Source of the DNA: Candidatus Saccharimonadota bacterium
Lineage (GTDB): Bacteria; Patescibacteriota; Saccharimonadia; Saccharimonadales; UBA4665
Length of the DNA stretch: 64,000 nt
Assembly (NCBI GenBank): GCA_029288485.1
Contig: JARIHC010000004.1
Coordinates: 305,412-369,411, forward strand
Direction of reading: 5' to 3'
Shown here: one piece after another, positions 54,083-63,065 of the stretch
Numbering within the stretch: the first letter of the stretch is position 1
How the letters are laid out: each line of letters begins with the position of its first letter
Made by a program: the position numbers and the translations under genes
Notes under the pieces: model-generated
What the model was told of the DNA's origin: nothing
Databases searched by the model: none
The model's input: the letters and a program-made list of their open reading frames with translations, nothing else

Positions 54083-54700
54083 TTAGCTCTGAAGCCCGGG
54101 CCCAGCCGGAGGTTGTTGCTGCGGGAATGGTGGCTGCTGAGAAGCCGCTTGGTCTTGAGGTTGCACCTGAGGCGCTGGTTGGTACTGTGGCTGCCCAGCG
54201 GGTTGAGCTGGAGCTGGCTGATAAGGCTGTTGGGGCTGAGCTACGGACTGCTGAGCAGGCGCAGGCGGTTGAAGCGGCTGCTGGGGTTGTGGCTGTGGTT
54301 GAACCTGTTGAGGCTGCATTGGTTGCGCAGCAGGCTGGTTCGCCTGAGGTTGAGCAGGTTGCACAGGTTGAGCAGCGCCAGCGGCAGCCTGCTGGCTGGC
54401 GGCTAAAATCTGCGGCGCACTTCTAGCAACTTCGGCCTTTAGCTTATCAAACTCTTGCTGGACAATCTCTTTATAATTCGGAAAGTTACTCTCTAGCCAC
54501 TTGAAAGCACCGGCGTCGTCTTTAGCCTCGAAGTACTTCTCAAATTCATCGAGCTGCTGGTTAGTCATTTGGTCGGCCAACCGAATACCAACTCGCATTT
54601 CCAGTGTTTCGTAGATATGCTTTAAGAAGCTGTTTTTCTCGGCAGCCGGCAGCGAGCCTAGCCCGACCTCTTGTAGTAGGTTGTTATCAATCTTTAGCAT
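54083..54700 (-). CDS. DUF5663-like protein with a Pro/Gln repeat tail
   Basis: 205 residues. Residues 1-90 form a helical domain (LLQEVGLGSLPAAEKNSFLKHIYETLEMRVGIRLADQM...) that I associate with DUF5663, seen mainly in CPR bacteria. The rest is low-complexity Pro, Gln and Ala (QPQPQPQQPLQPP and similar), so it is likely disordered. It is the last gene after rpsA and infB. Confidence 0.65.
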   Translation of the reverse strand: MLKIDNNLLQEVGLGSLPAAEKNSFLKHIYETLEMRVGIRLADQMTNQQLDEFEKYFEAKDDAGAFKWLESNFPNYKEIVQQEFDKLKAEVARSAPQILAASQQAAAGAAQPVQPAQPQANQPAAQPMQPQQVQPQPQPQQPLQPPAPAQQSVAQPQQPYQPAPAQPAGQPQYQPAPQVQPQDQAASQQPPFPQQQPPAGPGLQS

Positions 54701-54729
54701 AATGCTCCTGGCTACATTGTAACATTATC

Positions 54730-56523
54730 TTAAAGTTTCCTTTCCACTGCTTGGCGGGTAAAGAGGTCTACGCGATCACCTTCTTCAAGGACAAGACGTT
54801 TTTCGGTCTTGAGGCTCATGCCGCACATTTCACCTTCAACAACCTCTTTGGTGTCGGCTGGGCCGCGCTTGAGATTAGTGACTTCAACTTCTGCCAACTC
54901 TTCACCGTCTCGGCTAACTCGCGCCAGCGCTGGCACTTTTAGCTTGCCTTTAGTGACTTCACCGCCGCAAATTATCTCCGTTTTAGTGGTCTTGAAGACA
55001 CCTTTGATTACTAAACGGCCTAGTTCGGTTTCAACGATCTCTGGGCTGAGCAGCTGGGAAAGCTCAGTTTTAACATCATCTATGAGTTCATAAATAACGT
55101 TATAGAGACGCACCCGGACCTTGTCGCGGGCAGCTTTTTGTTTGCTAGAGGTAGGCAAGCTGACGTTAAAACCGTAAATAATCGAGCCCGTACTGTGCGC
55201 TAGATGCAAGTCATTTTCGTTGACCGGACCAACGCCAGAGCCGACTATCCTCACCGACACCTCGTCGGTGCCCAGCGTTCGCAAACTATCAAGGACGGAT
55301 TTCAGCGATCCCTGGACATCAGCTTTGACAATGACGTTCAGCTCTTGTAATTCGTTACTGCGGTTGATCAGGCGAATCAGCTCGCTGCCACCCATATCCA
55401 GATGGCCGCCGGCGGCTTGATTGCCGGCAGCGGCTTTTTCGGCCTGGCCGCGGGCTTCTTTTTCGCTAGCTACAGCCACAAACTCGTCGCCAAACTTCGG
55501 TAAAGTCTTAAAGCCGGTTATCACCACTGGTGTTGACGGGGTAGCGTTCTTGATTGCTTTTCCATCAGTGGTTTCTAGATTGCGGACCTTGGCGTAAGAA
55601 CCGCCAGCCACTATAAAATCTCCTGGTTTTAGCGTACCGGCCTCCACCAGAGCCTGGCCGACCGGCCCGCGGCCTTGCTCGACGTGGGCTTCAATAATCA
55701 GGCCGCGGGCCGGGCCGTCGGCATCAGCTTTAAGCTCTTCGACATCTGTCACCAGCAGAATCATATCTAATAACTTGGGTATGCCCTCTTGAGTTTTGGC
55801 CGACACCGGCACAGCAATAGTATCGCCGCCCCACTCCTCCACTAACAGATCGTGTTCGGACAACTGCTGCTGTACGCGGTTAACATCGGCACCTTCTTTA
55901 TCGATCTTATTGATAGCGACTATGATTTTTACGCCAGCTTTCTTAGCAAACCGAATCGCCTCAATAGTCTGCGGCTTGATACCGTCATCCGCAGCCACCA
56001 CGATAATCACAATATCGGTCAAGTGAGCGCCGTGCTCGCGGATAGCCGCAAAAGCTTCATGCCCCGGCGTATCTAAGAAAGTAATTGGCCGCTTTCCATT
56101 AGTGATCTGATATGCCGATATGTGCTGAGTGATACCACCGGCCTCGCCTTTTACGACTTCGGCGCCGCGAATAGCGTCCAGTAAGCTGGTTTTGCCATGA
56201 TCAACATGCCCCATGACAGCCACTACCGGCGGACGGCCCTTAGCATTCTTACTAGCCTCCGGCTTTTTGTGCTTGGGCGCGGCTGCTTCTTCGGCCTCTT
56301 TTTTAGCCAGCGAGACATCCAGGCCTAACTCTTCAACAATGATCTCTGCGGTATCAAAATCAATACGCTCATTAACGGTCGCCATAACACCGTTCTTCAT
56401 CAGCTCACCAATTAGTTTGGAAACAGGGATAGATAACCGCTCAGCCAGGGTGCCGACGGTGATCATATCTTCGATTTCGATTGTTGTCTCTTTGGTGGAC
56501 TCGGTTTTTTCTGCCATCGACAT
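54730..56523 (-). CDS. infB: Translation initiation factor IF-2, short N-terminus
   Basis: 597 residues against 700-1000 in many bacteria; the N-terminal variable region is reduced to about 90 residues. GTPase motifs: GHVDHGKTSLL (G1), FLDTPGHEAF (G3), AINKIDKEG (G4). The C-terminal domains that bind fMet-tRNA follow. It lies 40 bases downstream of rpsA. Confidence 0.97.
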   Translation of the reverse strand: MSMAEKTESTKETTIEIEDMITVGTLAERLSIPVSKLIGELMKNGVMATVNERIDFDTAEIIVEELGLDVSLAKKEAEEAAAPKHKKPEASKNAKGRPPVVAVMGHVDHGKTSLLDAIRGAEVVKGEAGGITQHISAYQITNGKRPITFLDTPGHEAFAAIREHGAHLTDIVIIVVAADDGIKPQTIEAIRFAKKAGVKIIVAINKIDKEGADVNRVQQQLSEHDLLVEEWGGDTIAVPVSAKTQEGIPKLLDMILLVTDVEELKADADGPARGLIIEAHVEQGRGPVGQALVEAGTLKPGDFIVAGGSYAKVRNLETTDGKAIKNATPSTPVVITGFKTLPKFGDEFVAVASEKEARGQAEKAAAGNQAAGGHLDMGGSELIRLINRSNELQELNVIVKADVQGSLKSVLDSLRTLGTDEVSVRIVGSGVGPVNENDLHLAHSTGSIIYGFNVSLPTSSKQKAARDKVRVRLYNVIYELIDDVKTELSQLLSPEIVETELGRLVIKGVFKTTKTEIICGGEVTKGKLKVPALARVSRDGEELAEVEVTNLKRGPADTKEVVEGEMCGMSLKTEKRLVLEEGDRVDLFTRQAVERKL

Positions 56524-56563
56524 TTCTTTCTGCCCTTCCGGGCGGTTACTTAGTTACGCATTG

Positions 56564-57640
56564 CTACTTCTTGGATTTGGTCTTAGCTTCTTTAAGGCTC
56601 AGAGCGATCTTGCGGTTTTCGGTATCAATATCCAGCACCTTGAATTCCTTCTTTTCATTCAGCTGGAATAGCTTTTCCGGATCGACGTCTTCGTCGTCGC
56701 TCATTTCTGACACATGGACTAGCGCTTCTACGCTCGGGCTAAGTTGCACAAAGGCACCAAACGGCGTAATGCGAGTAACTTTACCCTCGACGATGTCGCC
56801 TTTTTTGAAAGCTTTCACCTGCTCTAGCCAAGGGTCTTCGCTCATCTGTTTTAGACTAAGACTCAAGCGGTCTTTATCTATAGCGATGATTTTGGCCTTA
56901 ACGTTCTCACCAACTTTGACGTAGTTGCGTGGATTGTCTACCCGCTCCCAAGAGATTTCGGAGATGTGGATCAAGCCCTCTATGCCATCTACGTTTACAA
57001 AAGCGCCAAAATCAATAACTCCTGTGACCACGCCTTCTACGCTATCGCCAACCTTCAGCTTGGCAAAGCGTTCTTGCATGTCGTCTTTAACAGCTTCTTT
57101 TTCAGAGAAAATCAGCTTGTTGTCTTTGCGGCTAAGGTCCAGAATGCGTACCCTAAGCGGCTTGTTGGTTAGGGCGTTTAGTTTCTGCAAAATTTCATCT
57201 TTATCAGCGCCAGAAACGCGTGGATAATGCCCTGCGGCCAGCTGGCTGACCGGCAAGAAGCCGCGTATGCCTTCCAGCTCCACCAGAAGACCGCCGCGGT
57301 TAGCGTCGTAAGGAACAATCTCGATAATTTCACCAGCGTCAAATACCCGCTGCAATTCGTCCCAGCCCCGGTCCTTTATAGCCCGTTTCATGCTGAGCAG
57401 CGCATAACCTTCATCCATTTCCGGGTCAATTACGCTAACCGTAACCTTCTGGCCCGGCTCAAGCTGTTGTCCGTGGCCAATTTCGCGCCTTAGCACTACG
57501 CCAGTACCCTGAGCACCTAGATCAATCCAGACCTCGTTCTTCTTAACGTTAGTAATGGCGCCTTCGATAACATCGCCGGCAGCCAGCGTTTTTATATCGC
57601 TTTTCTCCAGCAGTTCGTCCATCGTTATTGCTTTTGACAC
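56564..57640 (-). CDS. rpsA: 30S ribosomal protein S1 homologue, four S1 domains
   Basis: 358 residues from the GTG giving VSKAITMDELLEK, chosen because AAGGAGG is nine bases upstream; upstream codons in the same frame are untranslated leader. Four S1 repeats start at about residues 15, 100, 185 and 270, each with the VxGxVT..GAFV pattern (GVVTGVIDFGAFVNVDGIEGLIHISE). With four repeats it resembles S1 of Gram-positive and CPR types rather than the six-repeat form. It precedes infB. Confidence 0.92.
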   Translation of the reverse strand: MSKAITMDELLEKSDIKTLAAGDVIEGAITNVKKNEVWIDLGAQGTGVVLRREIGHGQQLEPGQKVTVSVIDPEMDEGYALLSMKRAIKDRGWDELQRVFDAGEIIEIVPYDANRGGLLVELEGIRGFLPVSQLAAGHYPRVSGADKDEILQKLNALTNKPLRVRILDLSRKDNKLIFSEKEAVKDDMQERFAKLKVGDSVEGVVTGVIDFGAFVNVDGIEGLIHISEISWERVDNPRNYVKVGENVKAKIIAIDKDRLSLSLKQMSEDPWLEQVKAFKKGDIVEGKVTRITPFGAFVQLSPSVEALVHVSEMSDDEDVDPEKLFQLNEKKEFKVLDIDTENRKIALSLKEAKTKSKK

Positions 57641-57706
57641 GCTCTCATGCCTCCTTGGCGATGTCCCGTAAGCACCGCCGCTTAAATTGCTATTTGGTTT
57701 GATTAC

Positions 57707-57735
57707 ATTATATCTGTCTCTTCTCTTTAAGTAAA
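57707..57735 (-). promoter_or_regulatory. Promoter of rpsA-infB
   Basis: TTTACT (57735-57730), 17-base spacer, TATAAT (57712-57707). Leader of about 60 bases with a strong Shine-Dalgarno. Confidence 0.65.
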
Positions 57736-57766
57736 GTACCCTAGTAAATTGTGATAGACTGGCATT

Positions 57767-58585
57767 ATGTATATCACGGTGGACATCGGGGGAACAAAAA
57801 CACTTGTAGCGACAGTCGGCGATGACGGCATCATTAAAGAACAGCACCGCTTTCCGACCGATAGAGACTACGCAATGCTCCTAGAGCATTTGCGCCAGGC
57901 GGCGGAAGGTTTTGCCAATAAAGATTTTCAGGGTGGCGGCGTTGGCGTACCAGGACATATAGACTATGACAATGGCGTAAGCATAAACTCACCCCACGTT
58001 AAATGGGGCCACGTGCCGCTGCGCGACGATTGCGCCAAGATTTTTGGCTGCCCGTTCGTAATAGACAATGATGCTAACATGGCGGCGCTCTCCGAAGCTA
58101 TGCTGCATAAAGACAAAGGCACAGTACTTTATTTTACGGTTAGCACTGGTATTGGCACTGGGCTAGTGCGCAACCAGCATATAGACCCGGCACTGCTAAA
58201 AAGCGAGGGCGGCCATATTGTGCTGCCTTACAAGAGTCAGTTGATGGATTGGGAAGACTTTGCCTCTGGCAAAGCCATATATGAGCGCTACGGCAAAAAA
58301 GCCGCCGAAATCACCGATGAAGATGATTGGCGCGACATCGCCCACAACTTAGCGCTAGGTTTTTTTGCCCACATCGCCATTCTTCAGCCTGACCTGATAA
58401 TAGTAGGCGGCAGTATCGGAACTCATTTTAGCCATTACAGCCAGTACTTGATGGAAGAGCTTAAACGCTACGAGATTCCAATAGTACCTATACCAGAGGT
58501 TGTAGAAGCCCAGCGGCCTGAGCAAGCTGTTATTTTTGGCTGTTACGACGCGGCACGGCAGCGGTTTGGGAATAGCGATGAATGA
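57767..58585 (+). CDS. ROK-family sugar kinase-like protein
   Basis: 272 residues. The phosphate loop is VDIGGTKTLVATV, then GVGVPGHIDYDNG, the catalytic DNDANMAALSEA and ISTGIGTG-like VSTGIGTGLV. The usual ROK zinc motif (CxCGxxGCxE) is absent, replaced by GHIVLPYKSQLMDWEDFASGKA. It may phosphorylate glucose or N-acetyl sugars, but specificity cannot be read. The next gene starts inside its last codons. Confidence 0.88.
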   Translation: MYITVDIGGTKTLVATVGDDGIIKEQHRFPTDRDYAMLLEHLRQAAEGFANKDFQGGGVGVPGHIDYDNGVSINSPHVKWGHVPLRDDCAKIFGCPFVIDNDANMAALSEAMLHKDKGTVLYFTVSTGIGTGLVRNQHIDPALLKSEGGHIVLPYKSQLMDWEDFASGKAIYERYGKKAAEITDEDDWRDIAHNLALGFFAHIAILQPDLIIVGGSIGTHFSHYSQYLMEELKRYEIPIVPIPEVVEAQRPEQAVIFGCYDAARQRFGNSDE

Positions 58586-59036
58586 GCTTATAGCTATTCT
58601 AGAGGAGAAGTTTCCGCAGTTAAAATTTACCCCTGGCCGGCAGTTTTCCTGGTCGCCCGAAACTGGCGAGATCTTCTTCCGCCGCGGCGCTAAAAGCCGG
58701 CAAGCCATGTGGTCGCTGCTGCATGAAACTGGCCATGCCCTGCTTGGCCATCATTCTTACAAGGCGGATTTTGAGCTGCTCAAGCTAGAATTGGCCGCCT
58801 GGGAACGAGCCCGCCAGATTGGCCAAGAAGTTGACGTAGATATAGATGAAAACCATATCCAGGACTGTCTGGATACTTACCGCGACTGGCTATATAAGCG
58901 CAGTATTTGCCCCAGTTGCGGCACAAAATGCCTGCAGCAAGATGATTTCACACACTATAGCTGCTTTAATTGCCGTGCTGTTTGGCGGGTCAGTGCCAGT
59001 CGTTTTGCCCGATCTTATCGGCGCCAGCTAGCTTGA
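58578..59036 (+). CDS. Small HExxH metallopeptidase-like protein with zinc-ribbon C-terminus
   Basis: 152 residues from the ATG that overlaps the ROK stop by eight bases. The zinc site is LLHETGHALLGHHSY (HExxH, with more His close by), as in ImmA/IrrE-like proteins. Two CxxC pairs (CPSCGTKC and CFNC) form a probable zinc ribbon near the end. The coupled start suggests joint expression with the kinase. Function unknown. Confidence 0.75.
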   Translation: MNELIAILEEKFPQLKFTPGRQFSWSPETGEIFFRRGAKSRQAMWSLLHETGHALLGHHSYKADFELLKLELAAWERARQIGQEVDVDIDENHIQDCLDTYRDWLYKRSICPSCGTKCLQQDDFTHYSCFNCRAVWRVSASRFARSYRRQLA

Positions 59037-59043
59037 GCCAGGC

Positions 59044-59451
59044 TTAAACTGCTTGGCCTGGGCTAGTCTGTCTCATCCGATCAGCGGCATAGCGTTCTAG
59101 AATACTGAGATGAAAACCAAAAGTATCGCGGCGGCCAGTTACGTACTGGCCAGTAGTAATTTCCATGATTCGGCCTACCAAGTCCATATAATAAGAGTTC
59201 TTTTGCCTTAGAGCACGTTCTTTTGTCGTAGGCAAGGCTGGGTCCATTAGTATAACTCCCTCTTTCTGAGGGCAAATTACTACCCCTAAGGGGAATTCGG
59301 CTTTATCTAGATCAACTATCGGCGACTCGGAGACCTCACCGCGCGGGTCGGCAACCATTAAAACTTCAAGACCTTCATACTCTACGTACACGCCAATCCA
59401 GGTGGCGTTAGCCTCACCTCTGCTATCAACGATTATCTCTCTTTGCTGCAT
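59044..59451 (-). CDS. Protein of unknown function
   Basis: 135 residues, soluble. An N-terminal beta-rich segment (WIGVYVEYEGLEVLMVADPRGEV) and a helical C-terminus (YYMDLVGRIMEITTGQYVTG). No motif recognised. It lies between a metallopeptidase-like gene and the KGG terminator. Confidence 0.55.
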   Translation of the reverse strand: MQQREIIVDSRGEANATWIGVYVEYEGLEVLMVADPRGEVSESPIVDLDKAEFPLGVVICPQKEGVILMDPALPTTKERALRQKNSYYMDLVGRIMEITTGQYVTGRRDTFGFHLSILERYAADRMRQTSPGQAV

Positions 59452-59490
59452 GCTATGAGCCTTATTCTCACACTTAATAAGATATACTTC

Positions 59491-59517
59491 AAGTAAAATC
59501 CCCGCTAGAGCGCGGGG
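59491..59517 (-). terminator. Intrinsic terminator after the KGG gene
   Basis: CCCCGC-TAGAGC-GCGGGG palindrome (59500-59517), followed on the minus strand by ATTTTACTT. It lies just downstream of the KGG stop. Confidence 0.8.
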
Positions 59518-59542
59518 ACCTTACTATTTAAGAGGCGCTTAC

Positions 59543-59740
59543 TTAAGCTACCTTCTTAGTGCGCCGGCTAACGCGGCCGCCGCGGCGGCCAGCCTCGCGG
59601 GCTAGCTCGCGGTTAGCGTAAAAACCGCCGGTGCGACCGAGCTTGCCGCCCTTGGCACCGATCTTAGCGTAAAAATCTTTGCCGTACTTACTCTTGTTGG
59701 TTGCGGCTGCAGCGCGGCCGCCTTCTTTAGTACCTGCCAT
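59543..59740 (-). CDS. Small KGG-repeat protein (general-stress YciG/GsiB-like)
   Basis: 65 residues, highly basic, made of KGG-type units: EGGRAAAATNKSKYG, YAKIGAKGGKLGRTGG, REAGRRGGRVSRRTKK. Such proteins are stress-induced in other bacteria and may coat or condense nucleic acid. It has a strong Shine-Dalgarno (GGAGG), a near-consensus promoter, a terminator in its leader and a terminator after it: the strongest independent expression unit in the window. Confidence 0.85.
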   Translation of the reverse strand: MAGTKEGGRAAAATNKSKYGKDFYAKIGAKGGKLGRTGGFYANRELAREAGRRGGRVSRRTKKVA

Positions 59741-59768
59741 AAGTTTTTAACCTCCGTTAGTTAGTCTC

Positions 59769-59837
59769 TCACTTCAAGAGAAACAAAAAAGTCCCTTGCC
59801 GCTCGGCAAAGAACCCTCTCGTTTCTTTTGAAAACAT
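59769..59837 (-). CDS. Possible leader peptide of the KGG gene
   Basis: 22 codons from an ATG five bases after the -10 hexamer to a TGA; it runs straight through the terminator hairpin. Phe is used five times (MFSKETRGFFAERQ at the start). If translated, ribosomes would melt the terminator. No Shine-Dalgarno. Speculative. Confidence 0.3.
   Translation of the reverse strand: MFSKETRGFFAERQGTFLFLLK
59784..59814 (-). terminator. Intrinsic terminator inside the KGG leader
   Basis: GTTCTTTGCC-GAGC-GGCAAGGGAC (59814-59791) forms ten pairs including two G-U pairs, then CTTTTTTG-type U run (TTTTTT at 59790-59785). An outer CAAAAGAAAC/GTTTCTCTTG helix encloses it. It lies between the promoter and the KGG start. 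Confidence 0.75.
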
Positions 59838-59841
59838 AACT

Positions 59842-59870
59842 ATAATATCACGCTACTGGTTACCTGTCAA
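59842..59870 (-). promoter_or_regulatory. Strong promoter of the KGG gene
   Basis: TTGACA (59870-59865), 17-base spacer, TATTAT (59847-59842). Perfect -35, one mismatch in the -10, ideal spacing. Confidence 0.75.
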
Positions 59871-59880
59871 TAAGCTTATT

Positions 59881-60162
59881 CATAAAGGCTCCTACGATTG
59901 TTGTTGCTATGACCATAAATTTTAGAAATGTGTTCAGAGATCTATTGCCCTTTATCCATCAAACCAAGTGGGGCGTATAAAATATATATCTCTAGTATTA
60001 ATCTGTTAAAACGGCCTGGGGCGGCATTATTCCCACAACGAGTACACTTTTTTGAAGCAAACACCACAACGGAAACTTCCTGGCTGAATGCTGATCTTAT
60101 CGTTATTTACCAGAACACAATATGATACCCTGGAACTAATGGGTGGATGGCAAGGAGAAGTC
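59881..60162. other. Gap between the KGG promoter and the phosphatase gene
   Basis: No credible gene, tRNA or strong hairpin seen; a few short open frames lack ribosome-binding sites. It probably holds the divergent promoter of the phosphatase gene, but no clear -35/-10 pair was found. Confidence 0.45.
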
Positions 60163-60855
60163 ATGCATATAGAAGCGGCAAAGGCTGAGCGGCCACTACC
60201 CAACCACGGTGACGACCGTGTGGTACTGTTACCACAGTTGGGACGTTTTGCCCTTTTTGATGGCGCTGGACAGTCCATGGCAAGCGACATAGCAGCCGAC
60301 ACTTTTAGAGAACAGCACGGCCAAGCTCAAGATTCACCGCCGCGCCTAAATGATGTGTTTAACATGATAAACTCTAGGCTCCTTGAATTTAATGGCGCTA
60401 TACCTGATAAATATTGGCGAGCTCAAGGCAACGTAAGAACCACAGGTGTAGCGGTTGGCATCCGAACTTTCGGCGAATCGCCAGCGCTATGTCTGGAACA
60501 CGCCCATGCCGGTGATTCCTCAATACACTTATTCGATCATAAAGCCGAACGGCTCAGCAGACTTACGCGAGACGAGTGGTATCACAACTTCCTCGGCTCC
60601 GATCAATATCAACTGGAGCAATGGGGCGGTCGGAAGCTACTATCGCCACACATTTCCTTGGCGCTCTTCAGTGATGGTGTAGGCAGCGAAGAAGATAATG
60701 AATGGAACTCGAACGGCGGTATTACCGCCGATGCCTTACGATCCATTTTAGCCGACTACGCATCTTGCGAGGACAAAGCTCAGCGAATTCTAGAGGCTTC
60801 GCGCATTAACGACGATAGAAGCGTCATTGTCATAGAAGCAACACAACAGGCTTAA
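60163..60855 (+). CDS. PP2C-type protein phosphatase-like protein
   Basis: 230 residues from the ATG preceded by AAGGAGAAG. PPM motifs: GRFALFDGAGQ (metal Asp and Gly), EHAHAGDSSIHLFD (GDS motif), ISLALFSDGVGSE (SDG motif) and NDDRSVIVIEA (the final Asp). It should remove phosphate from Ser/Thr. No kinase gene is adjacent. The usual early RxxNED motif is replaced by NHGDDRVV. Confidence 0.78.
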   Translation: MHIEAAKAERPLPNHGDDRVVLLPQLGRFALFDGAGQSMASDIAADTFREQHGQAQDSPPRLNDVFNMINSRLLEFNGAIPDKYWRAQGNVRTTGVAVGIRTFGESPALCLEHAHAGDSSIHLFDHKAERLSRLTRDEWYHNFLGSDQYQLEQWGGRKLLSPHISLALFSDGVGSEEDNEWNSNGGITADALRSILADYASCEDKAQRILEASRINDDRSVIVIEATQQA

Positions 60856-60876
60856 AGCCCTAGGAAACCCAGAAAG

Positions 60877-62004
60877 CTACTTTTTTACACTTAAAATCGG
60901 CGGCAATACGCCCGAAGCTACAAGTTGCTCAATTTTATTGCCTATAAACGGGCTCGGGCCAGTGGCGCCTTCGAAATCAAACTTATCATAATGATACCCG
61001 TCGATTAGCCAAGAAGTGATTTCATGATCTGGATCACCTTCTTTATATGTATCATTGCTATCTTCTTCACCCAGGTCATGAATCATTTCATGGCCTGTTG
61101 TTTCTTCTTGACCAGGCACATCCCTGAGCACCCTAAAAGTAGCTTTACTATTAGATTTTACATCCACATAGCGGTTGCCTGCTGCAATAACGATAGATTG
61201 CTGACCCGGCTCTTGTGATTCGGTAGCAAAACCAGCAAAACCACCCTTTATACCTTGGCTCGCACATATAGCATCAGTAAACTTTACTAGTTGATATGAG
61301 GGATTCATACAGCCCGCAGTAGGGCTTACATCTATGACAATGTTTGTTATGCTTTCTTTGTCTCCATTTTTAATCGCCCGGAGATTGTCCATTATTCGCT
61401 TTTTTGATGAATTTTCCGGAGCATCTTGAATATGGGAGCTTATCTGCGTAAGGATGTACTCTATTGACTGAGGATTAAGCTCGAAGTCTTGATCTAGAGC
61501 AGACTCTTCACCAGGTTGAGCAGTCGCATAAAAGTTAAACGCTTCTCCTTCGAGAGAGTGGTACGCTGCAACGAATTTCGGCTTATATCGCTTGAGGTCT
61601 TCGGGAATTTGCCCTTCTTCTAGCCCTATTGGTTCTGATAGAACAGGCCCCATATTAAGACGTTCGCCTGGTTCTAGTTGTCCATCGCCATTAAGATCTG
61701 TTACGACAGTGCGTGTAATTTTAGCAGGACCGTTAACAGATATGGTATCCTCTGCTTTATGTGCCAGTATGGCAAACCGAGCTGCTAATACCGCCAACCC
61801 GAGCATCGCTCCGCTTATATATGGGTGTCTTTCTATCTTGCTAAGCACTCCATGCTGCTGCGGTTCCCCGTCGTTATGTAAAGAAGAGTCTCGTGGAGCT
61901 TGGTTTGCCTGATCAGCCGGCTGACCTAACTGATTATCGGCAGTGCCTATATCTACCTTATTAATGCTATGGGAATCTCTGGTGGCGTTGTCTTCGTGAG
62001 GCAT
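60877..62004 (-). CDS. Membrane-anchored HExxH protein with a calcium-type loop
   Basis: 375 residues. A polar cytoplasmic start, one membrane segment (about 62-82), then an extracellular part. Near residue 105 is DLNGDGQLEPGE, an EF-hand/dockerin-type loop. Late in the chain is TTGHEMIHDLGEE, an HExxH zinc motif with nearby acids, and DHEITSWLIDGY. It looks like a surface metallopeptidase, but no family is recognised. Confidence 0.65.
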   Translation of the reverse strand: MPHEDNATRDSHSINKVDIGTADNQLGQPADQANQAPRDSSLHNDGEPQQHGVLSKIERHPYISGAMLGLAVLAARFAILAHKAEDTISVNGPAKITRTVVTDLNGDGQLEPGERLNMGPVLSEPIGLEEGQIPEDLKRYKPKFVAAYHSLEGEAFNFYATAQPGEESALDQDFELNPQSIEYILTQISSHIQDAPENSSKKRIMDNLRAIKNGDKESITNIVIDVSPTAGCMNPSYQLVKFTDAICASQGIKGGFAGFATESQEPGQQSIVIAAGNRYVDVKSNSKATFRVLRDVPGQEETTGHEMIHDLGEEDSNDTYKEGDPDHEITSWLIDGYHYDKFDFEGATGPSPFIGNKIEQLVASGVLPPILSVKK

Positions 62005-62099
62005 TTTGATTATCTATATGACTGTAAGTAATTATAATAAATATATGTTGTTTTGTCAATATTATTGTTGTGAAAGATAGGGTAAGAGTATTTTATTAA
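62005..62099. other. AT-rich spacer beyond the 5S terminator
   Basis: Very AT-rich. Nothing coding or structured seen; probably contains the promoter of the gene at 60877. Confidence 0.4.
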
Positions 62100-62138
62100 T
62101 CAAAATAATAGAAAAAGACCCCCGTTACCGGAGGTCTT
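62100..62138 (-). terminator. rRNA operon terminator
   Basis: AAGACCTCCG-GTAA-CGGGGGTCTT forms ten pairs (one G-U), then TTTCTATTATTTT on the minus strand, about ten bases after 5S. Confidence 0.9.
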
Positions 62139-62147
62139 AATCAAAAT

Positions 62148-62260
62148 TTGGCACCGTGCTATTTTCCCAGGGGTAAATCCCCAAGTATTGTAACCGCTGC
62201 GGGGCTTAACTGCTGTGTTCGGCATGGGAACAGGTGTTGCCCCCGCGCTATGGGCACCAA
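62148..62260 (-). rRNA. rrf: 5S ribosomal RNA
   Basis: About 113 bases. The conserved loop sequence CCGAACACAGCAGTTAAGC is present. The ends UUGGUGCC and GGUGCCAA close helix I with eight pairs, two of them G-U, which sets both ends. It follows the 23S gene after a spacer of about 115 bases and is followed by a strong terminator. Confidence 0.93.
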
Positions 62261-62663
62261 TGCGGCCATCTCGTCCGCAAACGAAATGCCGCATCGATGA
62301 CCATATATTGCACGGATCATCGCAAATTATTAAACAAACGGGTGATATCAAATGATATACACCAACAACCAGTCAATTGATCGTAAAAAGTCAATGCCTC
62401 TATTAGTACGCTTTGGCTCCACATGTTGCCATGCTTCCACCTTGCGCCTATCAACCTGATAGTCTTTCAGGGAGGTCATAGGGAAATCTAATCTTGAGGG
62501 CGGCTTCGCGCTTAATATGCTTTCAGCGCTTATCCGTTCCGCACTGTAGCTACTGGACAATGCTCCTGGTGGAACAATCCATACACCAGAGGTGCGTTCA
62601 ACCCGGTCCTCTCGTACTAGGGTCAACTCCTCGCAAATTTCCTAGCGTCCACAGCGGATATAA

Positions 62664-62697
<34 letters not shown>

Positions 62698-62705
62698 ACG
62701 TACCT

Positions 62706-62736
<31 letters not shown>

Positions 62737-63065
62737 GATGCTCCTCCCCCAGGATGAGATGAGCCGACATCGAGGTGCCAAACAGCGCCGTCTATGTGAA
62801 CTATTGGGCGCTATAAGCCTGTTATCCCCGGCGTAACTTTTATCCGTAAGCGCTGCCGATACCACACTCATGTACATGAAATGTACGGACAGCGGAAAAC
62901 TTACTCCTACTTTCGTACCTGCTCGGATTGTAATCCTCACAGTCAAGCTGGCTTACGCGTATACACTACCACTACGATTTCCATCCGTAGTTAGCCAACC
63001 TTTGAACGCCTCCGGTACTCTTTGGGAGGCAACCGCCCCAGTTAAACTACCCACCAGACACGGTC

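Noticed and set aside
54113..54426. Two overlapping plus-strand frames with repetitive Leu/Arg or Val/Ala composition
   Set aside because: They are mirror images of the Pro/Gln repeat tail of the minus-strand gene.
57641..57847. Upstream extension of the S1 gene
   Set aside because: It runs through the promoter and into the divergent ROK gene; the GTG with a strong ribosome-binding site is preferred.
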